NCBI GenBank assembly: GCA_038373885.1
Contig: JAWZYV010011619.1
Coordinates: 2,728,001-2,792,000, forward strand
Length of the DNA: 64,000 bases
Direction of reading: 5' to 3'
From: Cheiracanthium punctorium
Lineage: Eukaryota; Arthropoda; Arachnida; Araneae; Cheiracanthiidae
This document shows, one piece after another, positions 1 through 11,467 of this stretch (position 1 is the first letter of the stretch; every line of letters starts with the position of its first letter). A program made the translations under genes and the position numbers. Under the pieces are notes generated by a model, which was not told where the DNA came from, searched no databases, and saw only the letters and a program-made list of their open reading frames with translations.

Positions 1-655
1 TAATTCTGGTTTAAATAAATATTTATAAATGAAGGAGATACTTCCATCAATTTATTAGAAATAAGAATACACAATTGATACAAAAAGCTATTAGTGTTCA
101 TTTTTAAATATCAAAGTCAGTCAAGATTTAAAGTATGGGTATACTGGTATAGCACACGGTAATATGTTGTGTCCTCCAATAAGTCCCCAAAAATATTTTC
201 GAGTGTCCCCAAGTTTTCCTTGAATTCGAGGACAATGCTTGATTTGTCCCCAAAATACTGTTTAGAAATATGGTCGCTTTAATTTAGGCATGCTAGTCTG
301 CACGAAACGCACACCCTTCTTTGCTGTCCATTGAAAATTACAGAAGTGTTGCTTCCTGATGACTTGCTAAAATACGATATGCGACAAATTTTCATTTTAA
401 AAGTTCTTACTTGAATGGAATTGGAGAATGAATGGCGATGTAACAGTTTACGGAATTCTAATGAGAGTTAAAGAAGAATCCATGAACGAATGATGATGAG
501 TACAGTGATAAAATTTTAAACTCTTTTTTGTCAAACAAATTCCTTTTCCTTAATGCATGTTAAGGTCAGATTACACGCCATTCTCACCAACTGTCCTTTT
601 TTATTTTTTCAACTTGCTGAAAAGATGCCTTTAATTTATCCTGTACTCGCTTTAA
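1..655. other. A+T-rich sequence, nothing recognised
   Basis: No open frame of note, no terminal inverted repeats and no tRNA-like boxes were seen in this stretch. It looks like neutral, decayed DNA. Confidence 0.5.
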
Positions 656-658
656 AAT

Positions 659-944
659 GTCCAGTGGTATAACGGTTAGCGCATCGCCCTGCCGTCCCAC
701 AGGTCCGGGGTTTGAAGCCTGGGCTGGGCAAGGTTGACTGAGCCTTTCATCCCTTGTGTGGGTCGAAAAATGAGGACCAAACTTGCTTGGGGTCAAACAC
801 TGGGGGCTTCGCGTCAGGCTGACCACCTGGCCGAGGCATATGCATCCTCACCCCATAGCTCAATGTCGCCAAGGCGGGGTTGGGCAGAGCAGGCCTTGGG
901 CCAGCAGTGGGCTGTTGCGCCAATGTTTGACTCACTAAAAAAAA
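659..944 (+). mobile_element. tRNA-derived SINE
   Basis: The first ~75 bases look like a tRNA: an A-box-like stretch (GGTATAACGGTTAGCGCA) and a B-box-like GGTTTGAAGCC about 35 bases later, which are the internal RNA polymerase III promoter elements. A G+C-rich body of about 200 bases follows and ends in a short A run (AAAAAAAA near 937-944). G+C content is far above the flanks. Open frames on both strands here (584-826, 747-959 and 734-952) only reflect this base composition. Tail and target duplications were not resolved, so the ends are approximate. Confidence 0.72.
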
Positions 945-1603
945 GGAGCTAAATTTCACTCCTCAGGAGCGAGGATGACTCCCCAGGATTTGAAACCGGG
1001 ACAAGTTTGTTTCTATTTTCTCCCCTTAGGAGTGACTTTTTGTTCTTTTTGTAAGCGAGTATGTATTATAACGACTTTCAACTTTTGTTTTTACCAAGTA
1101 GAGAAAAGTCTCCGATATTTAAGTATGAAGGTGAAAAAGAAAATAAATAAATAAAAAGAATTTTTACTGATATTTTCAGCAGCAACATTTAAAACTCTTC
1201 CCAGTATTGATTCTATAAAAAGTCTAAATACAGTTTCCAAGACTTGCGGATTTGTTTACTGTTATTGTTACAGTAAAAGCAATTTCGTCGAAAAATTGCC
1301 GTTTGAACAGATTCACGCAGAACTACAAAAGTAATTTCCGATAACACCCGATACTTCCATTTTGCTCTTCTTCTTATTTTCTAAAAGAGATAAATGCAAT
1401 ATTCTTCCCTTTTAGAAGAAAATACGAAATTTCAAATATTATTCTTTTAGCCACAGTCACATTTCTCCCCTTTACAGAAATTTATGGGTCCAAAGAATTT
1501 TGATTTCTTTTTCATTGAACTCTTTTATTGGGTGGTTTTGAATTTAAGTAAAAAAATTATTAGTTACAATCTTGTAGATTTTTAATGATTGGTCTTCATT
1601 CCC
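945..1603. other. A+T-rich sequence, nothing recognised
   Basis: Low-complexity A+T-rich DNA with no supported gene or element boundary. Confidence 0.45.
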
Positions 1604-1850
1604 ATCATGGCCGAGTGGCTAAGACACTGAATCTGATAGATAGCTGAAGTGTGAAGGTCCAGTGTTCTGGCCTGCAGCACAGCTGTCGATCTCCCGGTCT
1701 GTTGTTTTGAACGAATTTCGCCAGATATAACGCGAATACGCGTTAGGATCTATTAAAAAGTTCTTTGCCCAAGGCTTCCACGATTAGGATGATACCTCTC
1801 GAGCAGGTTTGATTTAATCCCAATTTCACAAACACAGTTGGGCTTTAATG
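1604..1850 (+). mobile_element. tRNA-derived SINE, family 2 (Leu/Ser-like head)
   Basis: The head has TGGCCGAGTGGCTAAG, the A-box form typical of class II (Leu/Ser) tRNAs, followed by a weak B-box (GGTCCAGTGTTCTGG). The body contains a block (GCGTTAGGATC ... CCCAAGGCTTCC) that recurs in diverged form at 7739-7900 and 39536-39712, so these are three members of one dispersed family. No protein is encoded. The 3' end is approximate. Confidence 0.62.
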
Positions 1851-3284
1851 TTTTATATAAAAACTCATCAGCTCATTCAAACAATATGTGATTTTTCTTG
1901 TACGTACGCGATATCATAAAAGTTAAAATGAAGAGTTTTTTTCCTTAATGTTTCAGTAGCGTATTTAGGAAACATATTCAAGTATTTTGTATATATAAAG
2001 AGAGACGTTTAATAAAAATGCTGAAGAAACCTGACGAGAGCGTGCATATATTTTGGTAGATTTAAATAATTGATTTGTGTAGCAAACAATAAATCTTGGA
2101 TGTGTTTGAAATTTTAAGATATTTCTATTTTTCATTATGATTATACTAATTCCTTTCTATTTTAGTGCACCAAATTCTGGGACTATTATTTCCGGACAAT
2201 TAAAATCATGCAAAAATGGCATAGTTGCTTAGTTTATGAGGTTAACTTTAACGTTGCAGCTTATTAACCTGACTTGACCAGGGTTTGCGGTGATTTCACA
2301 AATTTGTAGGTCCCAGCGAGTAATATTAACTCTTTCCAGTCGCTAGCTAAATTTTTTGGGTCCTTTCTCAATAATATTAGAAAATAATGAAAAATCTTAA
2401 AATCTTAACACTGAGAGATAAAAGGAGGTTCTAAAATACATCTGAGTACTGGTAAATAAGGGTTCACGGAAACCTGGAAATTTCAAATAAAACAAAAACT
2501 TTGTAAAACACATGTAATGTCAGGAGCTCTGTGTGTTAAATTGTACTAGCATACTTATACTAATCTAGCCATTTTCGGAGAGACCGCGTTTATTCTTCAA
2601 ATCACCCTAAAATACATTGCATTTTAATTCTATTTTCCTGGTACTCGGACAGAAAGGGAGATGTCGAAGGCATTAATCAGGCAACAAACTATACACAGAA
2701 TAAACAGAAACACACTCTCGTCAAAGTCTTACACCACAGTATTTCATAGCAAATCAGTGTGTGTCGATGTAAAAGTGATATAACGCCACATCCAATAACA
2801 AGCATTGGAAGTCTCTACAATGTCACATGACTTGAGTCTAAAACATCAGTGCAGGGAGGAAACGGGGACTTATCTACCCGTTATTTCACTTGTTAAAAGA
2901 ATCTAAAGTGTTTCTCGCCATACCGTTCTTCTAATGCTCTCTCCGAACTCTTTCCTGTAGATGTACTAAACCGTTATCGTGTTGCCAATAAAGAATTAAC
3001 ACTGAGAGTCTGGATTTCTGATTCTATTCATACACTGCATTCTATCAAGATTTTTATGTTTCAATACCGCGTTTATCATAAATTCTAACTCGCATGGGTG
3101 TGTATGTAATTGATTTCAAACCTGTGAAGCAAAAACGAGTTTTATTACCTAGAAATTGCCGAACATTACAGCTAAAGCTTGGTGGGAAAAAAAGAAACGA
3201 ATGCTGATAGTTTTCCCCCCAGATAGACAGTAGGACAAGTCACGATATAAAATAGATAAACAAGGAAAAAGAGACGCCACAATC
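1851..3284. other. No gene seen; unassigned A+T-rich DNA
   Basis: No protein similarity is recognisable. Around 2750-3060 there is a moderately G+C-richer tract with an AATAAA at about 2987 that could be a decayed LTR or 3' UTR, but no matching partner or target duplication was found. Confidence 0.35.
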
Positions 3285-3360
3285 AATATTTAAAGAATAA
3301 AAGCCTAAATCAGTGTTTTTGGGACACCACACTGATTTAGGCTTTTATTCCTTAAATATT
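3285..3360. repeat. Near-perfect inverted repeat (32-nt arms, 12-nt gap)
   Basis: Arms 3285-3316 and 3329-3360 are complementary with a single mismatch. The spacer contains TTTTGGGACACC. The core is the subterminal sequence of the mariner-type MITE family complete at 5187-5898, so this is best read as two element ends facing each other with most of the outermost terminus lost. Confidence 0.85.
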
Positions 3361-3968
3361 TATTGGGGACATAAACATCAAACTCCAAATTTACGTAAAA
3401 AAGGCACAAAATTTTATGGTGCCCATTAAAATTTTCAGGATATTAAATCTAAATAAATACAAAATTTAAATTTATATACTGCTCCCGTATAAGAAATTCC
3501 CCATTAGTAAAATGTGCCCAGTAAATAAATAGGTGATAAACAAAGTTTCAGCCGTTCATCATAAAAAGGCTCAGAGATATGTTTAAACAAATTTGATGTT
3601 GGCTATACAATAACAACAATAGCAAAAGTATCATGGATTTAAGTAAACGTTGTTTTCTTTAGTAATTAGTCTATGACCTCTGAAGCGTGAGACGTATGAA
3701 GTAATTTTTACCGTTCGAAAGCTATTGGAAAATTGTTTAAGTCAGCATATATTTATTTTCATATCTGTTTTTTAGGATAAAACGCTCAAATTTTGTAAAT
3801 CACCCAATTAATGTATGAATCACATTTTACTGACTGGGAATTTCTTTGTACGCGGGCAGCATAAATATTTAAATTTTGAGTTCATTCAATCGCTTGAAAA
3901 AAATTAATGGACATCATAAAATTCTGTATTTTTTTTTTACGTAATTTTTAATTTATTGCATATCTATG
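3317..3968. mobile_element. Long-inverted-repeat mariner-type MITE, degraded copy
   Basis: The two halves of this stretch are imperfect reverse complements. For example, the block ACGTAAAAAA...ATTTTATGGTG near 3395-3422 recurs inverted near 3915-3950, and the TAGTAAAATGTG block near 3507 recurs inverted near 3822. The same blocks occur in the complete copy at 5187-5898. There is no coding capacity. The right terminus is lost just before the piggyBac-type MITE starting at 3977. Confidence 0.6.
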
Positions 3969-3976
3969 ATTTATAA

Positions 3977-4425
3977 CCCTTTGAGGCGCAACCCTTTCCC
4001 AATGCTGAAATAAGGGCAGCCGTTGCCATCGCTCGACTTATCTACCAGCAAGATGGCGGACGATCGAAACGTTCATCGCGTGCCACAGATCTAGAGACCC
4101 TTTCGTTGAACGATGAACGTTTCGATCGTCCGCCATCTTGCTGGTAGATAAGTCGAGCGATGGCAACGTCTGCCCTTTTTTCAGCTTTGGGCAATCTATC
4201 CAGCTGTTCTCGCATTCTTCCATTTTTCAGCAGATGTCAGTGCCGTTAAAAATAATCGTGACCATTTTGTTTACGGGAAATGGCGTGCTAAAAAGTAAAG
4301 GATTCTCGTGGAGCTATGTCACCCGAAACTATTTTTATAGAAATCAAATCTATTCTTCGTGACTGGCAACAGTCAAAACGCCAGAGTTTGGTGTTCCTAG
4401 AGCGGGAACACTGCGCGTTAAAGGG
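3977..4425 (+). mobile_element. piggyBac-type palindromic MITE, copy 1
   Basis: The ends are CCCTTTGAGGCGCA and TGCGCGTTAAAGGG (imperfect terminal inverted repeats). They are flanked by ATAA (3973-3976) on the left and TTAA (4426-4429) on the right; TTAA is the target duplicated by the piggyBac superfamily. The 449-bp body carries an inverted repeat with ~81-bp arms (3998-4078 and 4111-4191) around a 32-bp spacer. No transposase is encoded. The open frames 4038-4223 (-) and 4138-4362 (+) merely read through the palindrome. Compared with copies 2 and 3 the spacer retains the opposite half of the ancestral centre. Confidence 0.85.
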
Positions 4426-4429
4426 TTAA

Positions 4430-5184
4430 GCAAGGAAGATAGCAGAGAAGATACTTGAGGTTGCATTTCCTCACGTATTAGTTATTTCTAGGAAATATAT
4501 TTTCTTAATCGGATGTTTTACTTGAGTGCCGACTTTCATTACTTTTATTCAGTCTCTCGTTTTTACTTTATCCATAGAAATCTTTTTTTCCCCTTTTATC
4601 ATGCTAGAATCCGTTCTTTTAAAACTGAACTGGGTAAACTGTTCTCACGGATTTTTCATCAGGATTCTTTTTCATATAAAGGGAAAAAAAAACTATATTC
4701 GAGAAGTTTCTTTAACTTGAATTACTCTTCCAGAAAATTACGACTAACTGCAAATGAATGGTTGTGTTTATTTCTCTTTTATTTTATTTTTCTAATATTG
4801 TGAAACACGGAAAGAAAATTGGCTGAAAGAATTTATAAAATGTTTTATAAGCTGTTAAAAGTTGAAGTTTAATTAATTCCCCTTTGACGAAATGAAAAAA
4901 AAATGAAAATGAACATTACTTTTTTAAAAAATAATTTTGTAAAGTTTTTAAGAACACTTTATTTTCACCAGTTTACAATATCATCACAGTCTTTTCCATT
5001 TTATATAGAAATTATTTATATACTAATTGCTATATAGGTTTTTAAAGTAATAATATGTTCTTTGGGAAAATATTGTATAATATATATACATATACATATA
5101 TACATACGTATATATATAAATAAATTAATACTATTTAGCACAAAATAAGTAATCGGTCATTATTTCGAACCAAAATTTTAGCTA
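4430..5184. other. No gene seen
   Basis: A+T-rich DNA with an alternating TATA/CATA tract near 5085-5125. The 96-codon frame at 4513-4803 is Phe/Tyr/Lys/Leu-rich, as expected of translated A+T-rich DNA, and resembles nothing I know. Confidence 0.45.
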
Positions 5185-5186
5185 TA

Positions 5187-5898
5187 CAGGGTGTCCCAAA
5201 AAGATCGTAACGCACTTTAATTCTTTATCTATTGGAGATAAGTGGGCAATGTAAAATGAAAAAAATGTTCAAATTAAAGTAGGAAAAAAAGATTACATTA
5301 AGAAGAAAAATCCTCTCGTTAAATTTTAAAAGAGTTACATATTTTAAATTTGTATGTGACCTCCATACAAAACACATCTCAATTAGTAAAATGTGCCCCC
5401 TACACCCATGAGGTAATGTACAAAATTTCAATCTTTCATGATAAAACTTCTAGGAGATATGTTTAAACATAGATGGTCAGGTTCTATACATGAATTTGAA
5501 TGTACAGTTTATTGCTAGAGTGCAAAAAAATTTTCTTTCGTAATTTCTGAACGACTCATGAAACATGATGTTCACCTGATTTTTCGTCTTCTACAGCTAT
5601 TGAAAAGTGGTTAAAGTTGGTATATATTTATCTCCATATCTCCGACACTTTTTAGGATATAATTTTCAAAATTTTTTACATCCCTTTATTAGTGGATCGG
5701 GTATATTTTACTAATTCGGAATTTTTTTTGTACGGGAGTGGAATAAAAATTTAAAAAGTGCACATTTTTAAAAATTAAGGAGAGTATTTTTCAATAGTTT
5801 TTTCACTATCTTATTTTAAACTTTTTCAATCTACATTTCTCACTTATCTCTAATAGATGAAGTTTTAAAGCTCATTGCCACCATTTTTGGGTACCCTG
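5187..5898. mobile_element. Long-inverted-repeat mariner-type MITE, complete copy
   Basis: A 712-bp element with termini CAGGGTGTCCCAAAAA and TTTTTGGGTACCCTG, flanked by TA on both sides (5185-5186 and 5899-5900). This is the Tc1/mariner target signature. Complementarity continues inward for about 100 bp: the ATCTATTGGAGATAAGTG block near 5228-5245 pairs with CACTTATCTCTAATAGAT near 5841-5858. More diverged complementarity extends toward the centre, so the whole element can fold back. No protein is encoded. Related copies lie at 3317-3968, 8035-8250 and 16450-16904. Confidence 0.82.
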
Positions 5899-5900
5899 TA

Positions 5901-6540
5901 TTTAATTTCTTTTAAATAATTGATATTTTAACATGGCCGCTGTATGAATCATTCAAAAATCCCAATGAAGTGTAAATGAAAATAAGACGTTTGTTTAGGA
6001 ACGCACATAATATAATATAGCTTCTTTTATAGTTATCTTCTTTCATTTAAACATTTTCTCTTGGTAGAGATAATAATCTTAAAATAACTACTAAAGTAAA
6101 CAACCTTTTGAAATTTGAGGCGAAAGCATTCAAGGAATTGAGATTTTTTATAGAACAATTCAAATAAAATCGAATAATATTTTTTAAGTACTATATGCAT
6201 TATAGCACTTAATCAACAACTCGGATTTGGAAAAAAAACCTAATGAAATACTTGGGGATAAATTTACCCCTAATTAAAACTCGCAAAAAAACATACCTAA
6301 ATTTACACTTTTCCAAGTCCCAGAGTTACTACTTTTACCACTTTTGCCAACTAATTGTACTAGAGTCACTTTTTTTTTACTTACTACCAAAGTAAATACT
6401 TTTAGAAATTATAAATATTATGATACCAAGGTGATTAAAAGTATTTTTGCTTTTGCAATACGATGGGCGTCCGCTAAATGAACGTCAACGAAATTTCAAT
6501 TCAAAGTCTCGGTGCTGCATATGGTATCAGTAACATAACA
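5901..6540. other. No gene seen
   Basis: Unassigned A+T-rich DNA between two repeats. No inverted termini or tRNA-like boxes were found. Confidence 0.45.
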
Positions 6541-6822
6541 GCCGCCCACGTGGTGTAGTTTAGAACTTAAGAACTGTTCCATCACGCCTTGGGTCCGGGT
6601 TCGAATCACGGCGTGGGCATGAATGTTAACTTGTCCGTCCCTTCGGTGCCGTGCTCGTAGCGTACGTGCTCATAGCGTACACCCCATCAAGGGTGCTTGT
6701 AGCGTACATGTGGTGCTCGTAGCGTACATCTCCCCCTCCACCTGTTTCCGTTCTCACCACAGCAAATCCGACTAAATGTAGACCTACTTTAGTAGCGGCC
6801 ATTTTAGTCCACAAAATCGTAG
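6541..6822 (+). mobile_element. tRNA-derived SINE with internal GTAGCGTAC repeats
   Basis: A good B-box (GGTTCGAATCAC, near 6598) sits ~50 bases into the unit, with a weaker A-box region upstream (GGTGTAGTTTAGAACTTAAG). The body contains four spaced copies of a 15-bp word, GTGCTCGTAGCGTAC with variants, between about 6650 and 6725. The 3' part (near 6770-6820) is shared, inverted, with 9471-9690. The 62-codon minus-strand frame across it has no sign of being a gene. Confidence 0.6.
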
Positions 6823-7091
6823 TTTAGAAAAAAATAAAATATGGGGAAAAAACCACCTTCTTTAGCAAGAAAATTGAGTTGCTGGTCATCCTATTGCTGT
6901 TGTCTTGTTTAAAGGTGTGCAAGCAATCTGTGTACATAATGTATTATACAAGAAACCTCTTAAAATGATAAAAAACCGTCATTTAAAAATATATTGCTAT
7001 TTAAACTATTACTTTTTCTATCTGTATAAATGCCTTCTTGCTGCGTTCCCGGCTGAAAATCAAGCTATCAGAAAGAAGAAAATGTAAAAGT

Positions 7092-7524
7092 GTACAGGCA
7101 TTAGGCGGTTTTACGGGGGGGGGGTAATTACCCCTCCCAGGATTTTGAAAACGAAAGTGAAAAAAATAATTCTGCATAGGAAATTCACAATCGCGAATTA
7201 CAGAGTCCGAGCCCGTCTCATTTTAGTAGGGGGGGGGGACAATTTTGATCGATGAGGTCGAAGATGCATGGTTATTACTTTTGGGATTTACATACTTCAT
7301 CAATTATATGATTAACACTTATTTCACATTTGATGATTGATTAAACATTTTATTCACATATATGAAGAGTATTGTGCAGTCAAAGGTGACCCTTTTCCTC
7401 TCTATGTCTCCCAGTAGTCACTCCTTCTCTGAGGCACTGAGTTTATAGAAATTATAAAATAAATGGGGGGGGGTTATATAAAATTATAAACCCCCTCCCA
7501 GACTGCAACTGTAGAACCGCCCTT
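7092..7524. mobile_element. Small TIR element with G-runs, possibly hAT-type
   Basis: The left end contains GGCGGTTTTAC followed by a run of ten G. The right end contains GTAGAACCGCCC preceded by CCCCCTCCCA. These form imperfect terminal inverted repeats of the form GGCGGTTYTAC. Two more long G runs (near 7232 and 7465) lie inside. No clear 8-bp target duplication was found, so assignment to the hAT group is tentative. No protein is encoded. Confidence 0.5.
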
Positions 7525-7738
7525 GTATAGAGGTTCCCGCAAGATGAACAAAGAAGGGCGGAATGAATGCGTAGGATTCCTAGAAATAATTGGACGCCAA
7601 ACAAAAATACATATGATTGTATATTGTGTAAGATCTTTATAAGATATAAATTTATCTTATAAAGCTTAAAAAAATTATTTTTAACTTTTTACATTATAAT
7701 ATGAATACTTTTTACTAATTTAATGGCAATTTGGTAAA

Positions 7739-7900
7739 GGGCTGAAGTATGTAGATCTAGGGTTCTGGCCTACAGGGCGACTGTTTTCAGTAGTTGTAAC
7801 CTGAATAAGCGCTAGAACCCCTCAAAAAGTTCTCCGCTCAAGGCATGCCTTAATTAAGCAGGCAGCCCTCATGTAGATCTGCCTTAAAATCAAAATCAAA
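7739..7900 (+). mobile_element. SINE family 2, 5'-truncated copy
   Basis: Shares TCTAGGGTTCTGGCCTACAG (the B-box region) and a downstream GCGCTAGAACCCC...CTCAAGGCATGCC block with the copies at 1604-1850 and 39536-39712. The A-box region is missing. It ends in A-rich sequence (AAAATCAAAATCAAAAT). Confidence 0.5.
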
Positions 7901-8034
7901 ATAACTCACATGATAACTTACACTGAAAGTAAAAAGTTTTATAGTTTTAATATTAAATAAAAATCATTATTTCTTCCAGCCCTATACCCTATTAGAGAAG
8001 GTGTCTTACAAGCACCGACCTAGGGTTTTCTTCT

Positions 8035-8250
8035 TTAAATATTGATCTTAGACATATATAATTAATTACAAAGTTACTTTATGGTGTCGAATAAAATTTT
8101 CAGGAATGTAAGTAATGTAAGTAAATACAAACTTTTACTTTTTATACAGCCCTCTTACACAAATTCCCAATAAATAAAATATACTCCCTTGCATTAATGA
8201 GGTGATGTAGAAAGTTTAAGCTTTCTCATCAGAAGGCTTACAGATGTCCA
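8035..8250 (+). mobile_element. Long-inverted-repeat mariner-type MITE, half copy
   Basis: Contains the family blocks ACTTTATGGTGTC, AAAATTTTCAGGA, AATAAAATATACTCCC and ATGAGGTGATGTA in the same order as 3395-3560. Only one arm is present and no terminus was found. Confidence 0.5.
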
Positions 8251-9470
8251 ATCAAAGTCTGTGAGGGGCAATAAGCTTTTCAATATCAAAAATAGTAAAC
8301 ATATAATTATTAAAACTATTCAAACAAAGCTAATTAACTATTAATTTTAATCACAGTTATATATACCCAATATTTTACATTTTAAGAAATGAATTTTAAA
8401 TCATTTTAAGCCAGTTTCCTTCAAAAAGTCTTGCTGTTTTTTTTTTTTTTTTTTTTCCAGAATTTAAAAAGTTGTCTAAAAACATTACAATTACACTAAC
8501 ATTTAATTTAAAAAAGATTTTTAAAAAGTTGTTTTTGACTTATTAATACCATAACTTAATTTTTAAAAAGGCATCTTTAAAATAAGAGTACCAATGTTTA
8601 AATTGATTATTTTCAGAAATAAAAATATTATATAAATATATATACTTATAAATCTTCCTTATTTTAAAATTTATTATTTAAAAACAAAGAGCTAACAAGA
8701 AAAATTACCATGAATCAGAATAAATTCTTGCACTTATAAAAAGAAAACCAGTAATAATAATCCATAGCTCAACGCTAGGTCTCCCTCAATCCGATCGAGC
8801 TCAGTAACGTAGCAATTCAGTAGGTTTTGGGGGGAGGGGGATTCTGGACACTGAAAGACATCGATATATGATTATTTTTAGAGGTGTTCCGGATATCCGT
8901 ATCCGTATCCTCGGATGAAAAAAAATATCCGGATCCGCATTTTTTTAGCGGATCTTTTAACGATATTTCAGAATAAATGAAAGAAAGAAAACAAAATTAT
9001 TTCGTTATTATTATTATTTTTTTAATAATTAAACATAGCGTGTTTACTTGTGTAATAGTCGCCCTCGCATAATAGTTTCACCCCCGTTTTGAAGCAGACA
9101 AAATTTCTAAAAATATTTTTCCTCTAGAAAAGCCGCAGTCACGTATTCGACATTTATGTCTATAAAAAAAAATATTACTAAACAGAAAAATGCCTCTTTT
9201 TGCGTCTGAGATACCTTTTGTTTTACTTTAATGTTTTATAGCCAGCACTGTTTTTAATATTTGAAGCTCTATCCAGTATTCGAACATGCTAAAAGACATT
9301 CTGAAATATACACCGCTTGATACAATTTTTTTATTTTAAACACTTCATTATAATTGGGAATCGGCCGTAAAACAGTTCCTTAAAAAAAAAAAAAATATTA
9401 CAATGACTTTTTCTTGACTTGATTTAAACTTCACCTTATTTGTTCAAAATAAATAGTAGTAATGAAATCT
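8251..9470. other. No gene seen; T20 tract and a possible hAT end
   Basis: Contains a T20 homopolymer at 8437-8456. Near 8878-8960 there is a stretch of repeated GGATATCCGTATCC/TATCCGGATCC words following AGAGGTGTTCC. That pattern is seen near the ends of some hAT elements, but no partner end or target duplication was located. Confidence 0.35.
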
Positions 9471-9690
9471 ACAATTTTGTGGACTAAAATGGCCGCTACT
9501 AAAGTAGATCTATATTTAGCTGGATTAGCCTTTTTATTTCTTCTTTTCAATTATTACTGAGGTGAAAACAGGTGGCGGGGAAGATGCACGCTACGAGCAC
9601 CACATGTACGCTACAAGCACGCTTGATGGGGTGTACGCTATGAGCACGTACGCTAAGAGCACGGAACCGTCCCTTCATAGGCCGTAACGC
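9471..9690 (-). repeat. Inverted partial copy of the GTAGCGTAC-bearing SINE
   Basis: On the minus strand this matches the body of the element at 6541-6822: the GTAGCGTAC-type words, the CACCCCATCAAG-like spacer and the segment beginning TGGACTAAAATGGCCGCTAC are all shared. It diverges beyond about 9690, so the tRNA head of the other copy is absent or replaced. Confidence 0.6.
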
Positions 9691-10964
9691 TGGCCGCCCA
9701 CTGGGCGACCTCTTAATAAAATGGCCAGTAATTCGGACTTTAGTATAGTGGCAAAATGCTTGATGAGCAAATGCCCGCCCATTGGGGAAAAAAAAAGTTA
9801 CAACAAACAACGAAATATTTCTTTAGGAATTCGAAAAAATAAATAAAGTCCGAATTTGTCTAAGTCAGGTCTGTAATACTTAGAAAACATATCCATACAT
9901 CGTTCTAGTCTATACAAATGAATTGAAAGACAGAAACACACAGATGTTTGGAATGTGTAATCTTGAAAAGCATGTTGAGAAATACTTATGATTGCCTCCC
10001 TTTCTTCTAAAACTGCCATACCAGTTACTACGAAATTTTTTACTACGAATATTACCAGTTACTACGAAATCATAGTCCTTGTTGAAAATGGTGTAGTATT
10101 TATAGATCTTCCACAAAAGGACTTAAACTTGCAGTACATTACAGATTATGATTAAAGGGGTTGTTTCATTTACTTTATGCTCTTCGCTTATATCTTTTCA
10201 AAAATGCACAATCTTGGCGATTCTGTGAACTGTATTGCTTTACCGATTAGTATTGGATGCAACAAAGCAGGGATAGCCACAATTAAGTATGCAACGTTGA
10301 AAGAACAGGTTCTTAGTTTTTAAATATTGTGTAGACAAATAAGAGAATTATAGTATTTCGTGATAGCTAGAAGTCGTGGACGGGCCAAATACTTTGAAGT
10401 CACATACTCCCCCATGCATGAAATGGGGGGGGGGATCAGAAAATTTTCGACTTAAAAGGTGTACATTTTGAGATATAGATACAGATGAATCTCGTTAATG
10501 CATCATTCTTCGGGGTGACATAAAAATGACTTACTTAGCGGCGTTTATATTAAATACAAAACGGAATTTTAAATGTTTGTATAAGAAGTGTGCCTATAAC
10601 TAACTTACATTATAATTTATATAAATTAGTAGAATGATAATTTAAATTAATTAAGGAAATTATAAATAAAGACGGTGTGCGTGGTACTTATAATTTAACC
10701 GTACAATCCGCCAAATTTAATCTGCCATTGTGTGGAAGTTAAAACGAAGAATACTAGTGGATAAATTTCTAAAATTTGTTGTTAAGGTAATACTCTTTGT
10801 ACGGACAAATGCTGAGAGTCGGGCGGTTGAAAAAATAGCGACGCTATAAACGGAGTACAATATGTGAAAATGTATATTAAAATGGTCGAGACTTCTACTT
10901 TGGGATATATGCCTCATACGACTTACTAACGAGATTCGACAGTTTTGCTTTGTGTTAAAAACCA
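9691..10964. other. No gene seen
   Basis: Unassigned DNA. CCAGTTACTACGAAAT occurs twice (10020-10035 and 10049-10064). A G10 run lies near 10425. The 108-codon minus-strand frame 10717-11043 runs into the piggyBac-type MITE and is not a credible gene. Confidence 0.4.
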
Positions 10965-10968
10965 TTAA

Positions 10969-11463
10969 CCCTTTGAGGCGCAACCCTTTCCCAATGCTGA
11001 AGAAAGGGCAGCTGTTGCCATCGCTCAACTTAACTACCAGCAAGATGGCGGACGATCGAAACGTTCATCGCGTGCCACAGACAGCTGGCTGTGCCGGCAC
11101 AGCCAGCTGCGTCAAAAAAGGGTCTCTAGATCTGTGGCACGCGATGAACGTTTCGATCGTCCGCCATCTTGCTGGTAGTTAAGTTGAGCGATGGCAACAG
11201 ATGCCCTTTTTTCAGCATTGGGCAATCTATCCAGCTGTTCTCGCAATCTTCCATTTTTCAGCATATGTCAGTGCTGTTAAAAATAATCGTGACAATTTAT
11301 TTTACGGGAAATGACGAGCTAAAAAGTAAAGGATTCTCGTGGAGCTATGTCACCCGCAACTATTTTTATAGAAATCAAATCTATTCTTCGTTCTTCGTGA
11401 CTGGCAACAGTCAAAAGGTCAGAGTTTGGTGTTCCCAGAGCGAGAACACTGCGCGTTAAAGGG
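10969..11463 (+). mobile_element. piggyBac-type palindromic MITE, copy 2
   Basis: The 495-bp element has perfect TTAA on both sides (10965-10968 and 11464-11467) and termini CCCTTTGAGGCGCA and TGCGCGTTAAAGGG. Inverted arms of ~92 bp (10990-11081 and 11131-11222) enclose a 49-bp spacer. The spacer holds a perfect 28-bp palindrome at 11082-11109 (half-site CAGCTGGCTGTGCC) followed by GTCAAAAAAGGGTCTCTAGA. The intact TTAA flanks make this the best-preserved insertion of the three. Frames 10952-11182 and 11169-11459 read through the element and are not genes. Confidence 0.88.
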
Positions 11464-11467
11464 TTAA

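Noticed and set aside
659..735. Possible tRNA gene
   Set aside because: A- and B-box-like words are present, but the acceptor stem does not pair and a 200-bp SINE body is attached. The same applies to the heads at 1604, 6541, 35390 (-) and 47772.
584..959. Overlapping 70-80-codon open frames on both strands
   Set aside because: They coincide with a G+C-rich tRNA-derived SINE, which lacks stop codons by composition. No protein motif.
2750..3060. Possible solo LTR with AATAAA
   Set aside because: No second copy, no TG...CA ends with matching target duplication, and no primer-binding site or polypurine tract could be identified.
10717..11043. 108-codon minus-strand frame
   Set aside because: The N-terminal third lies inside the piggyBac-type MITE arm and the rest is unremarkable A+T-rich DNA. 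No domain.
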